Shown here piece by piece: positions 54,840 to 64,000 of a stretch of DNA of 64,000 nucleotides. Source of the DNA: Coprinus comatus (Eukaryota; Basidiomycota; Agaricomycetes; Agaricales; Agaricaceae); assembly GCA_034638255.1 (NCBI GenBank), contig JAWPGT010000025.1, positions 297,409 through 361,408 of the forward strand. The letters run 5' to 3'. The notes under the pieces were generated by a model. The model worked only from the letters and a program-made list of their open reading frames with translations. It ran no database searches and was not told where the DNA came from. A program made the translations under genes and the position numbers. Numbering within the stretch: position 1 is the first letter of the stretch; every line of letters starts with the position of its first letter.

Positions 54840-56984
54840 CTAGTTATTCGAGGATTCCATTTCAACATCCTCATCCAATTGTGATACTTTTTTAACCTTT
54901 TTGGTGGGGGAGGGAGTAGGCGTAGTACCCCAACCAGGGCTATCAGCACGACGTTTGCCCATGGATTTAGAAGAGGACCCTGGAGTACGAGGAGGGGTAT
55001 CCAGGTGATAGCCTGAGTTGGAAGCAGAGGAGGGGGACGAACAATCCAATACATGAAGAGATAACTTAGTGCTTGGGTGGATCAACATGCGCTGAAGCAC
55101 AAGCTGGTAAATACGACTTCCCCCAGCAACGTATTTATTGTTCTTAGAATATGGTTTGATGTTCCAACTAATAAATGGGTTAGTATAAAATATATGCAAA
55201 TGCAGAAATAAAACTCACAATTTGAGAATGACATCAACCGTGACATGTATAGGCCCTGACCGGGAGAGTTTTTCTGGATCATTGTATTGACTAGGAAGGA
55301 TCAACACCCCACGGCCATCATGGATATTGGTACAATGGACTTTGCTGTCCCACAGGTGGACCTTATTCCCAACAAAACTAGTGAAGGGATTAACCCTTCC
55401 GCCTCTAGTGGTAGGTAGGTAAATGTCCTTCAGCAAGTATACGCCTTTTTCTGTGTTTTTTTTTTAAATGAGAAAAAGTGTATAAGAGAAAGCAAGAGGG
55501 GACGGACGTTTAGTGGGACTAGGTTGATGTTTAGTGATGTTGGTTGATTCTAATGCTTGTTTGAGTTTACCTGTACAATTTATTATGAGTATATAAACAT
55601 ATAAGAGTTCACAAAATCAGAATACTTACGAGGACTTAATATCGAAGTCGAACCAACTATAAAGGTGTGATGAGGGTGTTAGTAAATATAAGGTAGATGA
55701 ATATAAAGTATATGTACCTTTAGAGATAGCAGGATCGTATACCAATTGTTCTTTACTTTCACCTGCAAGTTCAAACATAGGCTCGGTTTTAACCACAAAC
55801 TCCCAATCATCGTATTCCACTCTTTGCTTAGCAAAATGAGTAACCCTGACCTCGTGGTCTTGAGAAAGACAAAATTAGCAATCTTGGAAAGAGAAAACAA
55901 GAAAGAAGGATCTTACCCCTTCGTCCCAATTGGTCCATTTCTTTTGCAATGTAAATGGACTCATTAGCTTGTTCGGCGTGAAGCATCAACATCAAAGCGG
56001 AGGCACAGGCATCATGGATGACTGGGGAGTATTTGTCAGGTAAACCTCCCATGTCTTCTGAGTCTGAGTCAGGGGATGGGATGGTATGTAATACAAAAGC
56101 AGCTCTGAGTTTAGCAAATTGCTTTTCTTCAAGCTATACCAGATTATAGGTAAATATATATTTTTAAATGAGAAAAAAAAACGAAAAACAACAACATAAA
56201 ACTCACTGGATTGTCACCATAAAAGTCGCCAAATGGGCCTACTCTCGAATAGTTCGAGGTCATATCCAGGAGAGCGGGAAAGCGAATACAGAGGAGCTCT
56301 TTCTCTCCAGGTTTAGCATTTCCCTTGAGCCAATACATAGCTCGGTCCTTGGCTGCCGGGAAGGGCTTAGGAAGAGGGGGATTTTCCAACAAGGAAGCAA
56401 AATCCATGGGAACTGTATGCGGGTCTCTGAGATCATTCTCTAAGGAGCAAATAAGAATATTGTCCAGGCTACAAGATACTAATAATGCAGTGTGAGTGGT
56501 AATGATTTTGGTTTAAGATGAAATGCTGTTTACCTGGTCCCGCTTGAATTATTTCTCTAGCAGATATATTGTTAGTAACAACAGAGGTTTCTTCTCCTAA
56601 GTACCCACTTGCGTCCAATTCTAGTATTGTTGAGTGAGCGTTTTGATTTTGGTTACAAATAGTATAACATTTACCTGGACCCAGTGGGTTTTTGTCTCTC
56701 GGAACTTCATGGTTGATAGCAGCAGAAGTTTCTTCATCCAATTCTTCAGACAGATCTGATACCGACAAGGGGGATGGAGGGATATCTTCCTTTTGGGATA
56801 CACCAACAGGAGATACATCTTTCACGATAGTGGGGCCAACATCAGGTTCAACGTTAGCAGCAGCTTGAACTGGGTGGTTGGCAGTATCTTGAGAAATGGG
56901 GGGAGTAGAAGGCAAGGGAACGTTCTTCTTAGGTCGCCCATGGGAAGAACGAGTTTTAGCAGTATTGGAGGAAGAGGGAGCCAT
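54840..56984 (-). CDS. Uncharacterised spliced gene downstream of the Helitron helicase
   Basis: ATG at 56984 (MAPSSSNTAKTRSSHGRPKK, an AT-hook-like GRPKK). About eight exons follow. The disordered N-terminus ends in an acidic stretch (LSEELDEETSAAINHEV). Then come a folded-looking region (DPHTVPMDFASLLENPPLPK, YWLKGNAKPGEKELLCIRFP, DKYSPVIHDACASALMLMLH), EYDDWEFVVKTEPMFELAGE, and a strand-rich region (GVYLLKDIYLPTTRGGRVNP, FTSFVGNKVHLWDSKVHCTN). The end is basic and Ser/Pro-rich (SKSMGKRRADSPGWGTTPTP, a nuclear-localisation-like KKVKK) and acidic at the stop. Exon 2 with its intron is a tandem copy of the end of exon 1 with its intron. It is co-directional with the Helitron helicase, 420 bp downstream. 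The family is not recognised; an accessory Helitron or captured host gene is my inference. Confidence 0.6.
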
Positions 56985-57403
56985 ATGTTCAGAGTAAGAG
57001 GTAGCGATAAAGCAGAGGGACAAAAGAAAGACAAAGCCTGAAGCGATCCAAGACAAGATAATGTCCACCTTTATAGGGCTTCAATAATAATATAAAATAA
57101 AGAAAAAATAAAGAAAGGAAGAAAAAAAAAAAGGAAGAAAAAAAAAGAAGAAGATAAGAAACAAGGGGAAACAGGCAAGCAATGAGAGACGGAAATGAAT
57201 TGACTTGATGGCTATCGGACAACATGTTGATAGCCAGAGAGGAAGGGAGATGGCCCAGGAAAGAGTATGGGGTGATGGTTGGTAGGAAGGCTATGAGAAT
57301 CAAGGGAGTTAGAGAGAGATTCACCAGTTCCTTAATGCGAATCACTGAATTTGAAAGACAGATAATTGAATGATGATAATAATGGCGGGAATGAAGGGAT
57401 ATC

Positions 57404-60400
57404 TCATGCAGTTTGTAAAGAATAGACGTAAATATGTGGCTTCTTGGTTCCCAAATAATGAGATCTGTCAATATGAGAAGCATCCTTACATGAGCAAGTG
57501 TCCTGGCATTTAATGTGGTCTGACGAATATCTTGACATGAAAAAGCCGCTGTCTTCGAACACCGGCGTTCCATTATTGGTTTGACCATCATACAACCAAG
57601 TTGCACCGCCTGGCAGGATCAATCTAGCACAAAAATGATGATCTCTGTGGTAAATTATTGCAGACAGCCTATAGAAAGCGGTTGCATGAACACAAGGAAG
57701 TTGGATAAACTCCAAGGGATAGACACTGTTTTTTTCAGGATGGATTTCGAAGAAAAGGATGGGTAAACAGCAAGAGCCCGTAGATTCCATAGAACTGACA
57801 GGCTCAACAATTTGACTGGAAACCTCAATTCCTTCGGCATCCGAGGAACTCTGAGAGGAAAATATTACCGGACATTCCGTGTGATCAGCAAGTGGATAAT
57901 TGGTAGATAAAAAAGGATAGTGACGTGAAAACCACTGCTTCAAGGCATGGTATGTAAATATAGGACGACCTGACTGGTTGCTTAACAAAAAAGGTAGTGT
58001 TAATGCTTTATCAATAAATAGACAAGATGAATGACAAGGTTTAATATAATAAGAATATTGGTATGATGGAAGAGGAAACAAACATTCAATGATATTTGAG
58101 ATTGATGCAGGAACTGGTCCAAAACGAGGGAACAGCAAGGGTTTTTGTTTGGATAGGTCATCTCTAAATAAATCCCTCATAGAGTCAAATATACCAGATG
58201 ATACGTTGCTACCGAGTAAATTCAATTCTGCAAAAAAATTTATCAAATTATTTAAGATTGGTGATACACAACCCAAAGATTCAATAGCACTTGGAGATAA
58301 TGCTAAAAAACAAGAATAGAGGGCCATGAAGATAGTATCATAAGAACATGACCAATTCTCAGAAGACCATGTACAACTGGCCTCAAATGTACGTAGGAGA
58401 ACATTTGTGTTACTTGGAGGATTGTATCTTTTTGTTTCCTGGTTTGACGCTTCAAGACGTGCCTTCTTGTTAACGGTGGTATCAATACCATCAACACTAT
58501 GGTTATTATCACTACCAAGATCCTTGTATTTTGTATCTGGTTTCTGCCCCCTTTTCTTTGGAATTAGAGAATTAGATTCACCAATGATATCAAATATGGG
58601 TAAATGATTGATTACTCCAATATTTTTTTCCGTTTCTGGCTCAGGGACATTTTTAAAAGGGTCGGATGAATAACCATAACGGATCATAGTGTTAAACTCA
58701 ATGGCCTCAAGACGCTGTACTTCTTGATACAAATCACTAGGTATTGGTTTGTTGAGGTCTGAAAGAGTAACGGGTTGGGTAATACATAGCCCATTTCTGG
58801 TTCTTGCTCTTGAAGCAGCCACATAGGATGCAAAACCACCTTCATGAAGAAAGACTAGAACGTTAGGCAATGTTTTTCCCTGAGCAGAGTGACCAGTAAC
58901 TGCGAAACCCGGTTGAATTGGTATCTGCTGTCTGGTAATTTTGACCGTTTCTTTTGAACTTAAGTCAGAGCCTTGAAACTGGTAAAGGAACGTGAAAGTA
59001 TTCGGAAATAAGGGGAACCATCCTCTTGGTAAACATTCCAACCGAACAGGGCTGTCAGGAAACTCGACTATAACACAAGTGCAACAGATAAACCCTTGAA
59101 CACTTGTATCGTAAAAGAATTTTCTCACATATCCTTGGCTCCCATTTGTGATTTTTAACTCTGTTGATATGTTTTTGTTACGGAGAATAACTGGCATAGA
59201 CTCATATAAAGGGATAAACCCAGGTAAGGCGTTTTGGTGTTTTGAAGAAGAAAAATTGAGCTTAAGTAAAAGTTTGCATTCATCAACAGTTAATACTCTA
59301 GTACCAGCAGTAATAGCATCTTGAGCAGCCATCATGACAACATTGTAGCCGCCGACAGATTTAGCCTTCAAGAAGTTCAATGTTTGGCGTAAATGATTCG
59401 TACCAACAATTGCAGCAGCTGTAGTATTTTCTTCAGCGCCCATATCAATACCATATGGATGTAAACCACTTTTTATAACCCTGGAATTAAATAATATAAC
59501 ATCTTGTGCAATGCAACTCCTAATTCTAAGTCTTTGAACGGCTTCACCATATTCTATATCATCTTTCATTCTCTGCTGTTGGGTGAGTTCCACCACTACA
59601 TCAATTGATTTCCAGGCAAGTCTACCAAGCCTTCGAAGTAGTTCATCATTGCTCTGAGCTAATTTTGACGAAATAGGAGTAAAAAGGGGAGTACCACCAA
59701 CGGGCGGAAACTGGTAAAAATCACCAGCAAACACAACAGTAATACCACCAAACCAGTCATTTGGTGACTCTCTAGCAAAACGGAGTGCATGATCAATTTC
59801 ACAAAGAAGCTGAGCACTGTTGAGAGAAACTTCGTCTATCATAACAATATCTACATTCTGCCATTCTTCTCTTAACAGAGTTTTGTTTTGAATGCTGACA
59901 ATGATAGAATAGTCCTCTGAACTTGAGCCTAGACTGTGATTGCCTTTTCCTAAGTTCTTTTTCTTTATCTTAATACCCAGGCCTTTATGAACTGTCATGC
60001 CGTCAATATTACTTGCAGCTGATCCAGTAGGAGCAAGAAAGCGGATTCTGTGTCCACACCCATAGTGATCCATTACTTTCTTGACTGCTTTAACTACATG
60101 TGTTTTTCCTGTTCCTCCTGGTCCAGTCATAAGCATTTGGAGTTGTTGTTCTTCCGGTTCTTTGTTTACATATCGTTTGATGTAATGTTTTGAGATAATA
60201 CGAAAGGCCATCACCTGCTTTTTGTTCAAGAGAAATTCACTTTCAACCTTGCAAATGATTTCTGCAGTAGATATGACAGGCTTTTCAGAATTTGGCGCAA
60301 TGGTATCAGTAATTCTTAAAACGGTTTCATGACGTGTTGAGATATCCAAGCCAACGAGCACACGTTCTGTAGAGGCTTCAGTTTTATTGATGTTCTGTGT

Positions 60401-61968
60401 TTCAGGATTCAACATCTGCCTCCTTTGGTGGGTAATAATGCTCTCCTGTTCCTTTATCTGATGCTTCCATTTAAGAACAAGAGTTGATGTTAGGGTTTGT
60501 ATATCAACATGTTTTTCATCTTGTCCCAAGGGTGTAGATTTATCATCAGGTAAGGATATGGGCTGATGTTCATCAGATGATGTGGGTTTTTCTACGATGT
60601 TGGACGAGGAGATGGTTTGATGTTCACCAGATGAGATGGGTTTTTCTACTATGTTGGGCGACGATATGGGTTGATGTTCTATAGCAAGATGATTGGTATT
60701 GATGGAATTTTTAATTATAACAGGGGAGAGCCACTTAGACTGCTGCAACAAGGATATGGTATGCCATGCTTTGAATTCTTGCTCTGAAGTTAACCTTGTA
60801 TCGCTCGCAACATCAGATAAATCCAATTTGTCAAGGTTCAAGCCTGCCATGGAAGCGGTGGCTATGGAATTGGACATGGTAATACTCTCTTTTGTAAACG
60901 CTTGCTGTTTACGTATTCTCTCTGCATCGTGTTGATCTTCACATTCATGTACAGCATTCCAGTTTTTCATGACTAATTTCGATGATTCCGAAAAAACATA
61001 TTGTTGGAATTCCTGATCAACCGTCAAACCATCTGACAACAAGGGGGTTGTTTGACTAAATGGTTTAAAATGAGCTAATGCAAACAAAGGCCAAGAACTG
61101 CTTGAGTCTCTTGGTATTGAAATGCCGACTACTCTTGGAACAAGGTCTTGGGAACCTTCTCCTCTTTCTTCATTCCAAAACTCAACAAGATGGTGGGTTT
61201 TATGAAGAGGATGGCCTTCTTTCAAAGCATACCTTCTAAAAACTCCCATTCGAGTTTCATGAGTATTTTTTAAAGTTGCACTTCTACGAATGGTTTGTAG
61301 TCGGATACATTTAGAAAAGTTATAGAAATTCATATCAAATAAGTCGTCAGACCTAAACCAATAATGATGGACTTGAGTAGAATCCATTAAAGCTCCTTTT
61401 TTCGTGGTCACAATTACCAAAGGCAGAGGCTCAAGTTCTTCCTTTTCAAAACTGCGAGTCAATATATCATTAATTACGATTCCATATTGTTCTTTAATGA
61501 AAGATAGCAATAGACCAGACATCATAGGAGTGCTATTATGAGAAGAAATGTTGTCCCCAAAACCCTTTAAGTAACGAGCTGCCTGTTGAGCGTGAATCTG
61601 TTGTCTTCTGGTAAACTGGGAAAGACACCTGTGTAGAAGAAGCTTTGCTTGCTCAACAGCGGAACATTCTCCAGAGCTAGATTCCACAACAACCTTAGAA
61701 AGTAAACTAAGTATTTCATACGTCTTGATATCCATCTTGGTAATATAATCAGATATGTAAAACATTGCCGCTTTTGCTGCCTTACCAGACAGAATACATT
61801 TGATATCATGATTGTGACAACAAAAGACAAGTATATATGGATTGAAGTAATTAACATTTCCATCTCGACATAGAAGTACAATGGATTGTGTAGCCTCATC
61901 GTAATAGGAGGCATCAACTACCTCATGTGGGAATAAAAATCTGCATTTATTTTCATTACCATATTTAT
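57404..61968 (-). CDS. Helitron PIF1-type helicase fused to a ubiquitin-peptidase-like C-terminus (5'-truncated)
   Basis: About 1,520 codons without introns. The first residues after the LTR boundary (NKYGNENKCRFLFPHEVVDA, then GNVNYFNPYILVFCCHNHDI and FYISDYITKMDIKTYE) match the stretch that follows the Rep domain in Helitron proteins. The SF1/PIF1 helicase begins near residue 600: Walker A GPGGTGKT (about 625), Walker B DIVMIDEVS, VFAGDFYQFPPVGG, VTGHSAQGKTLPNVLVFL and YVAASRARTR. After about residue 1190 comes a different domain: WSCSYDTIFMALYSC (about 1215), resembling the Cys box of ubiquitin-specific peptidases, and YHRDHHFCARLIL then WLYDGQ (about 1450-1470), resembling the His box. 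The gene ends at 57404. The catalytic HUH Rep domain is missing, so this copy cannot transpose by itself. Confidence 0.88.
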
Positions 61969-62449
61969 TGTTATGACCACGAACCGTTAAGCTGAACACT
62001 CCTGGAACTTAAATGCTAGAGTGCAGTCGTGTAGGAACGTGCGATCAATAAACACTCTGCTGCAATCTCAAGGCCTTTCAACCTAGTGACCGAGAGGTAT
62101 GGAGACAGAGATGTATAAGGGCTACAACAGAAGAGATTAAAGCTTAGGGCTTTAATCGTCTAATACAGCGAGTATTTATACTATTCTAGGAATGTACCTA
62201 TTAATAGCTACTAACTACGTATATCCCAAATACTCGTCATCGCTTTATAATCTACTCCATACACAATGCTAGAACTGTCAACAGGAGTAGGTGAGACATC
62301 GGGGTCGGGGACTATTTACTCCATATACAATGAAAGATTAGTCAACAGGAGTAAAATGACGAAACAGATAACTAATACTGGAGCTGGGGAAATGTATACT
62401 TCTAAGCATAAGTGGAGTCTCATACTTAGTTCGACGTTAGGTCATAACG
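61969..62449 (-). repeat. 3' LTR (481 bp) of the right-edge Gypsy element
   Basis: Plus-strand left end tgttatgaccacgaacc, right end ggtcataacg (last base expected a). It aligns in reverse with 2875-3354. It contains, on the minus strand, agtataaatactcg and the hairpin at 62135-62157. It interrupts the Helitron coding sequence exactly at its left end; the genomic flank there is tttat (61964-61968), whose duplicate should lie beyond the window. Confidence 0.9.
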
Positions 62450-62485
62450 ATGTCATAGTGATGTCACTGTGATGTCACCGGGGAA
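62450..62485. repeat. Tandem gatgtca(c) units next to the LTR
   Basis: Between the accessory ORF and the LTR the plus strand has three or four spaced copies of gatgtca or gatgtcac (cgatgtcatagtgatgtcactgtg...). No purine tract is visible at the expected place. The deleted copy near 2840-2875 does not share the repeats. They could be protein-binding sites or a replication-slippage product. Confidence 0.5.
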
Positions 62486-62492
62486 TGGTATG

Positions 62493-63716
62493 TCAAGCAG
62501 AGTCGTCCATGGTGTCATCATTGGGAATGAGTTCGGGGAAGATGGCGAACAAGTCTTCCTCGGTGGTGGTGGTACGGGCCGGTGGTTTGGGTCTCGGCGA
62601 CGGGGTCGTAGTCTTCTCCAAAGTCTCGTCCAAAGTCTTCTTGATTTGATCCAGTACTCTGGCGTGAGCGGCGGCGTGCTTGGCGAGAGTGGAATGGCAT
62701 CGATGATGTCTTTCACTGCGAGATCCAGTCGGAATCGGGGTACGGGGTCCTGTCGATCGTGAGCGGCGTATCTCTGGTGGTTCATGAATGCTAGGATGCG
62801 TTGTCCCTCGATTGATTGGTCGTTGTGTCGGTTGCTGTTGTAAAAGTGTCCTATCTCCTTGTAGAATGTTACTGTCCGTTTTATCGGCAGGGCGGAGTTT
62901 AGGGTTTTGGATGTAGTGCTCCTCAATAATGGAGGTCGGGATGGTGTTGGAAGGGAGGCCTTTGTACTTGTTGCGGGAGCAATGCTTGGCATAGTGGCCT
63001 GGAGCAGTTTGCTTACAGTGGTTGCAGAAGTAACTTTCGCAATGTGGTAGGAAGTGGTTATGTCCGTTACATGCAGGGCACCGACGCTGTGTGGATTTAA
63101 TTGGTGGCATGTATGGGGTCTGGGGACATTGGCTGGGAACGTTTGGTGGGATAGTAGGTTGGTCAGGTAGTAGCTTTCCTGAGTGGTCAGGTTCCGGGCC
63201 CATTGTTCGAGCATGTAGTGGTTCCTGAGGAGGGGCGTGAGTCGCTTCCGAGTCTCTAGAAAGGGTTCCGTCCCTTCGAGTCTCAAGGTTGCTAGTGCTA
63301 ACATATCGTGGTCCAAAACTAACGCTGAAGAGCGAAGGTCTTGAATTTCGGGATCTGTCAAGATCCTGGAAAAGCTGGTGGAGGCTAGCATGCTCTGGTT
63401 GTGAAAAAACCATTCGATTGGAGTTTTTGACAAGTGTGGGCCAAGGTGTCCCAAAGGTACAGTTCCTTAGCTCTTTGAGGAAAGTAAGCAGATAGGTCTT
63501 CCCGAAGGGTGTGAAGGAGTGTGCGGCGTTCAGAGTTGTTTCGATGAACGGATTCGAGGTCAGCGATGTATGTTCAAGCTGAGTGTCAGGGGAATACGGG
63601 AGAGGATGCGTGTGGTGGAACCATTGGCAGGAGCCAAGGTTTGGGTTGGGAGTCAAAACGGTGGAGGGGGCATTGGTGATAGTAGTGATGGGTGTATTGG
63701 GAGGAGAGTAGAGCAT
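62493..63716 (-). CDS. Accessory ORF between pol and 3' LTR with paired zinc knuckles
   Basis: 407 codons from ATG 63716. Pro/Thr/Ser-rich, with a cysteine/histidine region RRCPACNGHNHFLPHCESYF then CNHCKQTAPGHYAKHC (two knuckle-like units, about residues 216-250) and a conserved end TTTEEDLFAIFPELIPNDDT. The last 30 residues recur in the deleted copy at 2742-2835. A second, overlapping frame (62453-63454) is also long and protein-like (LDHDMLALATLRLEGTEPFL), so the original gene may switch between the two frames through small indels in this copy. The double knuckle suggests nucleic-acid binding, as in a Gag nucleocapsid. Function in the element is unknown. Confidence 0.6.
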   Translation of the reverse strand: MLYSPPNTPITTITNAPSTVLTPNPNLGSCQWFHHTHPLPYSPDTQLEHTSLTSNPFIETTLNAAHSFTPFGKTYLLTFLKELRNCTFGTPWPTLVKNSNRMVFSQPEHASLHQLFQDLDRSRNSRPSLFSVSFGPRYVSTSNLETRRDGTLSRDSEATHAPPQEPLHARTMGPEPDHSGKLLPDQPTIPPNVPSQCPQTPYMPPIKSTQRRCPACNGHNHFLPHCESYFCNHCKQTAPGHYAKHCSRNKYKGLPSNTIPTSIIEEHYIQNPKLRPADKTDSNILQGDRTLLQQQPTQRPINRGTTHPSIHEPPEIRRSRSTGPRTPIPTGSRSERHHRCHSTLAKHAAAHARVLDQIKKTLDETLEKTTTPSPRPKPPARTTTTEEDLFAIFPELIPNDDTMDDSA

Positions 63717-63732
63717 TGAACTGGGGATTTGG

Positions 63733-64000
63733 TCAGAGTCCGTGTCTCTTTTTATAATCTTTTAGGATTGCTCCTGAATTGGTAAGATTTGATTCAGGCT
63801 CCCAAGAATCTTCCGTAGAAGAGTATCCTTTCCAATGAACAAGATACCGTCTTGTCCTCGGGGTTCTCGGTGGTTCAGGATATTTTCGACTTCGTATTCT
63901 TCTTCTCCATTTTCTGATATCTGGACGGTGTGGTGCTGTAAACATTTTGCCACATATACGTAAATTCTCTTTGACAGGAAAGTGAGGAGTTGGATATGGA
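63733..64000 (-). pseudogene. C-terminal end of Gypsy pol with chromodomain (frameshifted)
   Basis: One minus frame gives [17 protein letters not shown], the adjacent frame [20 protein letters not shown] and [18 protein letters not shown] with a stop at 63733. Together these are a canonical chromodomain (E-Y-x-V-E-x-I-L...Y-L-V-x-W-K-G-Y...W-E-P) split by a one-base shift near 63855. Chromodomains direct chromovirus integrase to methylated histone H3. The rest of pol lies beyond the window. The frameshift suggests this copy is inactive at least at the C-terminus. Confidence 0.88.

Larger units (their letters stand above)
54840..61968 (-). mobile_element. Helitron, 5' part cut off by a Gypsy insertion
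   Basis: The minus-strand helicase gene has the typical Helitron layout from just after the Rep region onwards. Its coding sequence is broken at 61968/61969, where the LTR of another retroelement begins. Whether the gene at 54840-56984 is inside the same element is inferred from orientation and proximity only, so the left boundary is provisional; no terminal hairpin/CTRR was recognised. The Rep (HUH endonuclease) part would lie right of the window if still present. Confidence 0.65.
61969..64000 (-). mobile_element. Right-edge Ty3/Gypsy chromovirus (3' end only)
   Basis: On the minus strand: the pol end with a chromodomain, an extra ORF, a non-coding spacer and the LTR. The rest of pol, gag and the 5' LTR are outside the window. 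The same family left the deleted copy at 2721-3354. Orientation and order show that the extra ORF lies between pol and the 3' LTR. Confidence 0.85.

Noticed and set aside
61969..61999. Apparent start codon of the Helitron helicase at 61,999
   Set aside because: The first ten codons lie inside the Gypsy LTR; the Helitron sequence begins at 61,968 and its true start is beyond the insertion.
1..64000. CRISPR arrays, bacterial operons, riboswitches
   Set aside because: No evenly spaced direct-repeat array; spliced genes and retroelements show eukaryotic nuclear DNA.

Overview
The window is nuclear DNA of a filamentous basidiomycete, most likely an agaricomycete with a transposon-rich genome. The evidence is dense short introns (about 50-60 nt, GT-AG with a few GC-AG), gene content (tuberin/TSC2, a YEN1/GEN1-type resolvase, a FluG-type amidohydrolase, an NCS1 permease, a fruit-body-specific-type secreted protein), chromodomain Ty3/Gypsy, Copia and Helitron elements, and gene families otherwise known to me from mushrooms. 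I could not identify the species. All assignments come from reading translations; no database search was run.

Layout. 1-12 kb is an old nested transposon block. A Ty3/Gypsy chromovirus on + (about 2.1-10.4 kb) is riddled with C-to-T stop codons and almost devoid of CpG. It is interrupted by a deleted second LTR element (2721-3354, TSD catgg), a fold-back MITE (4475-5010) and a solo LTR (7379-7908, TSD caaag), and it carries an antisense accessory gene (8731-9770). It is flanked by Copia and LINE-like relics. 12-38.9 kb is a compact host-gene island: VHS-GAT trafficking protein, GH3 hexosaminidase, two uncharacterised genes, YEN1/GEN1 resolvase, TSC2, a DUF1857 protein, a fruit-body-type secreted protein, an NCS1 nucleobase permease, a FluG-like amidohydrolase, a decayed gene and a BolA protein in four small exons. 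A Tourist-like MITE sits 6 bp behind one stop codon.

39-49 kb is gene-poor accessory DNA. It holds a probable Fe(II)/2-oxoglutarate oxygenase-like gene, a spliced-looking unknown locus, an SPT5-like paralogue with NGN and KOW repeats, and a hAT transposase relic. 49,065-53,674 is a young Copia element with 347-bp LTRs (2 differences), TSD agggg, and a polyprotein interrupted by one nonsense codon; it lacks a Gag capsid region and has an initiator-tRNA anticodon-arm primer site. 54.8-62 kb is a Helitron fragment on the minus strand: a PIF1-type helicase protein whose C-terminus looks like a ubiquitin-specific cysteine peptidase, followed by an uncharacterised spliced gene. Its 5' part, including the Rep region, is cut off by another Gypsy chromovirus (61,969 to beyond the window end) that carries an extra zinc-knuckle ORF between pol and the 3' LTR.

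How the parts fit. The host island serves trafficking, TORC1 control, DNA repair and metabolism with no sign of a biosynthetic cluster. The most unusual material is in the accessory part: the Helitron helicase-peptidase fusion with its neighbour gene, the SPT5-like paralogue, the oxygenase-like gene, and the accessory genes of the two Gypsy families.
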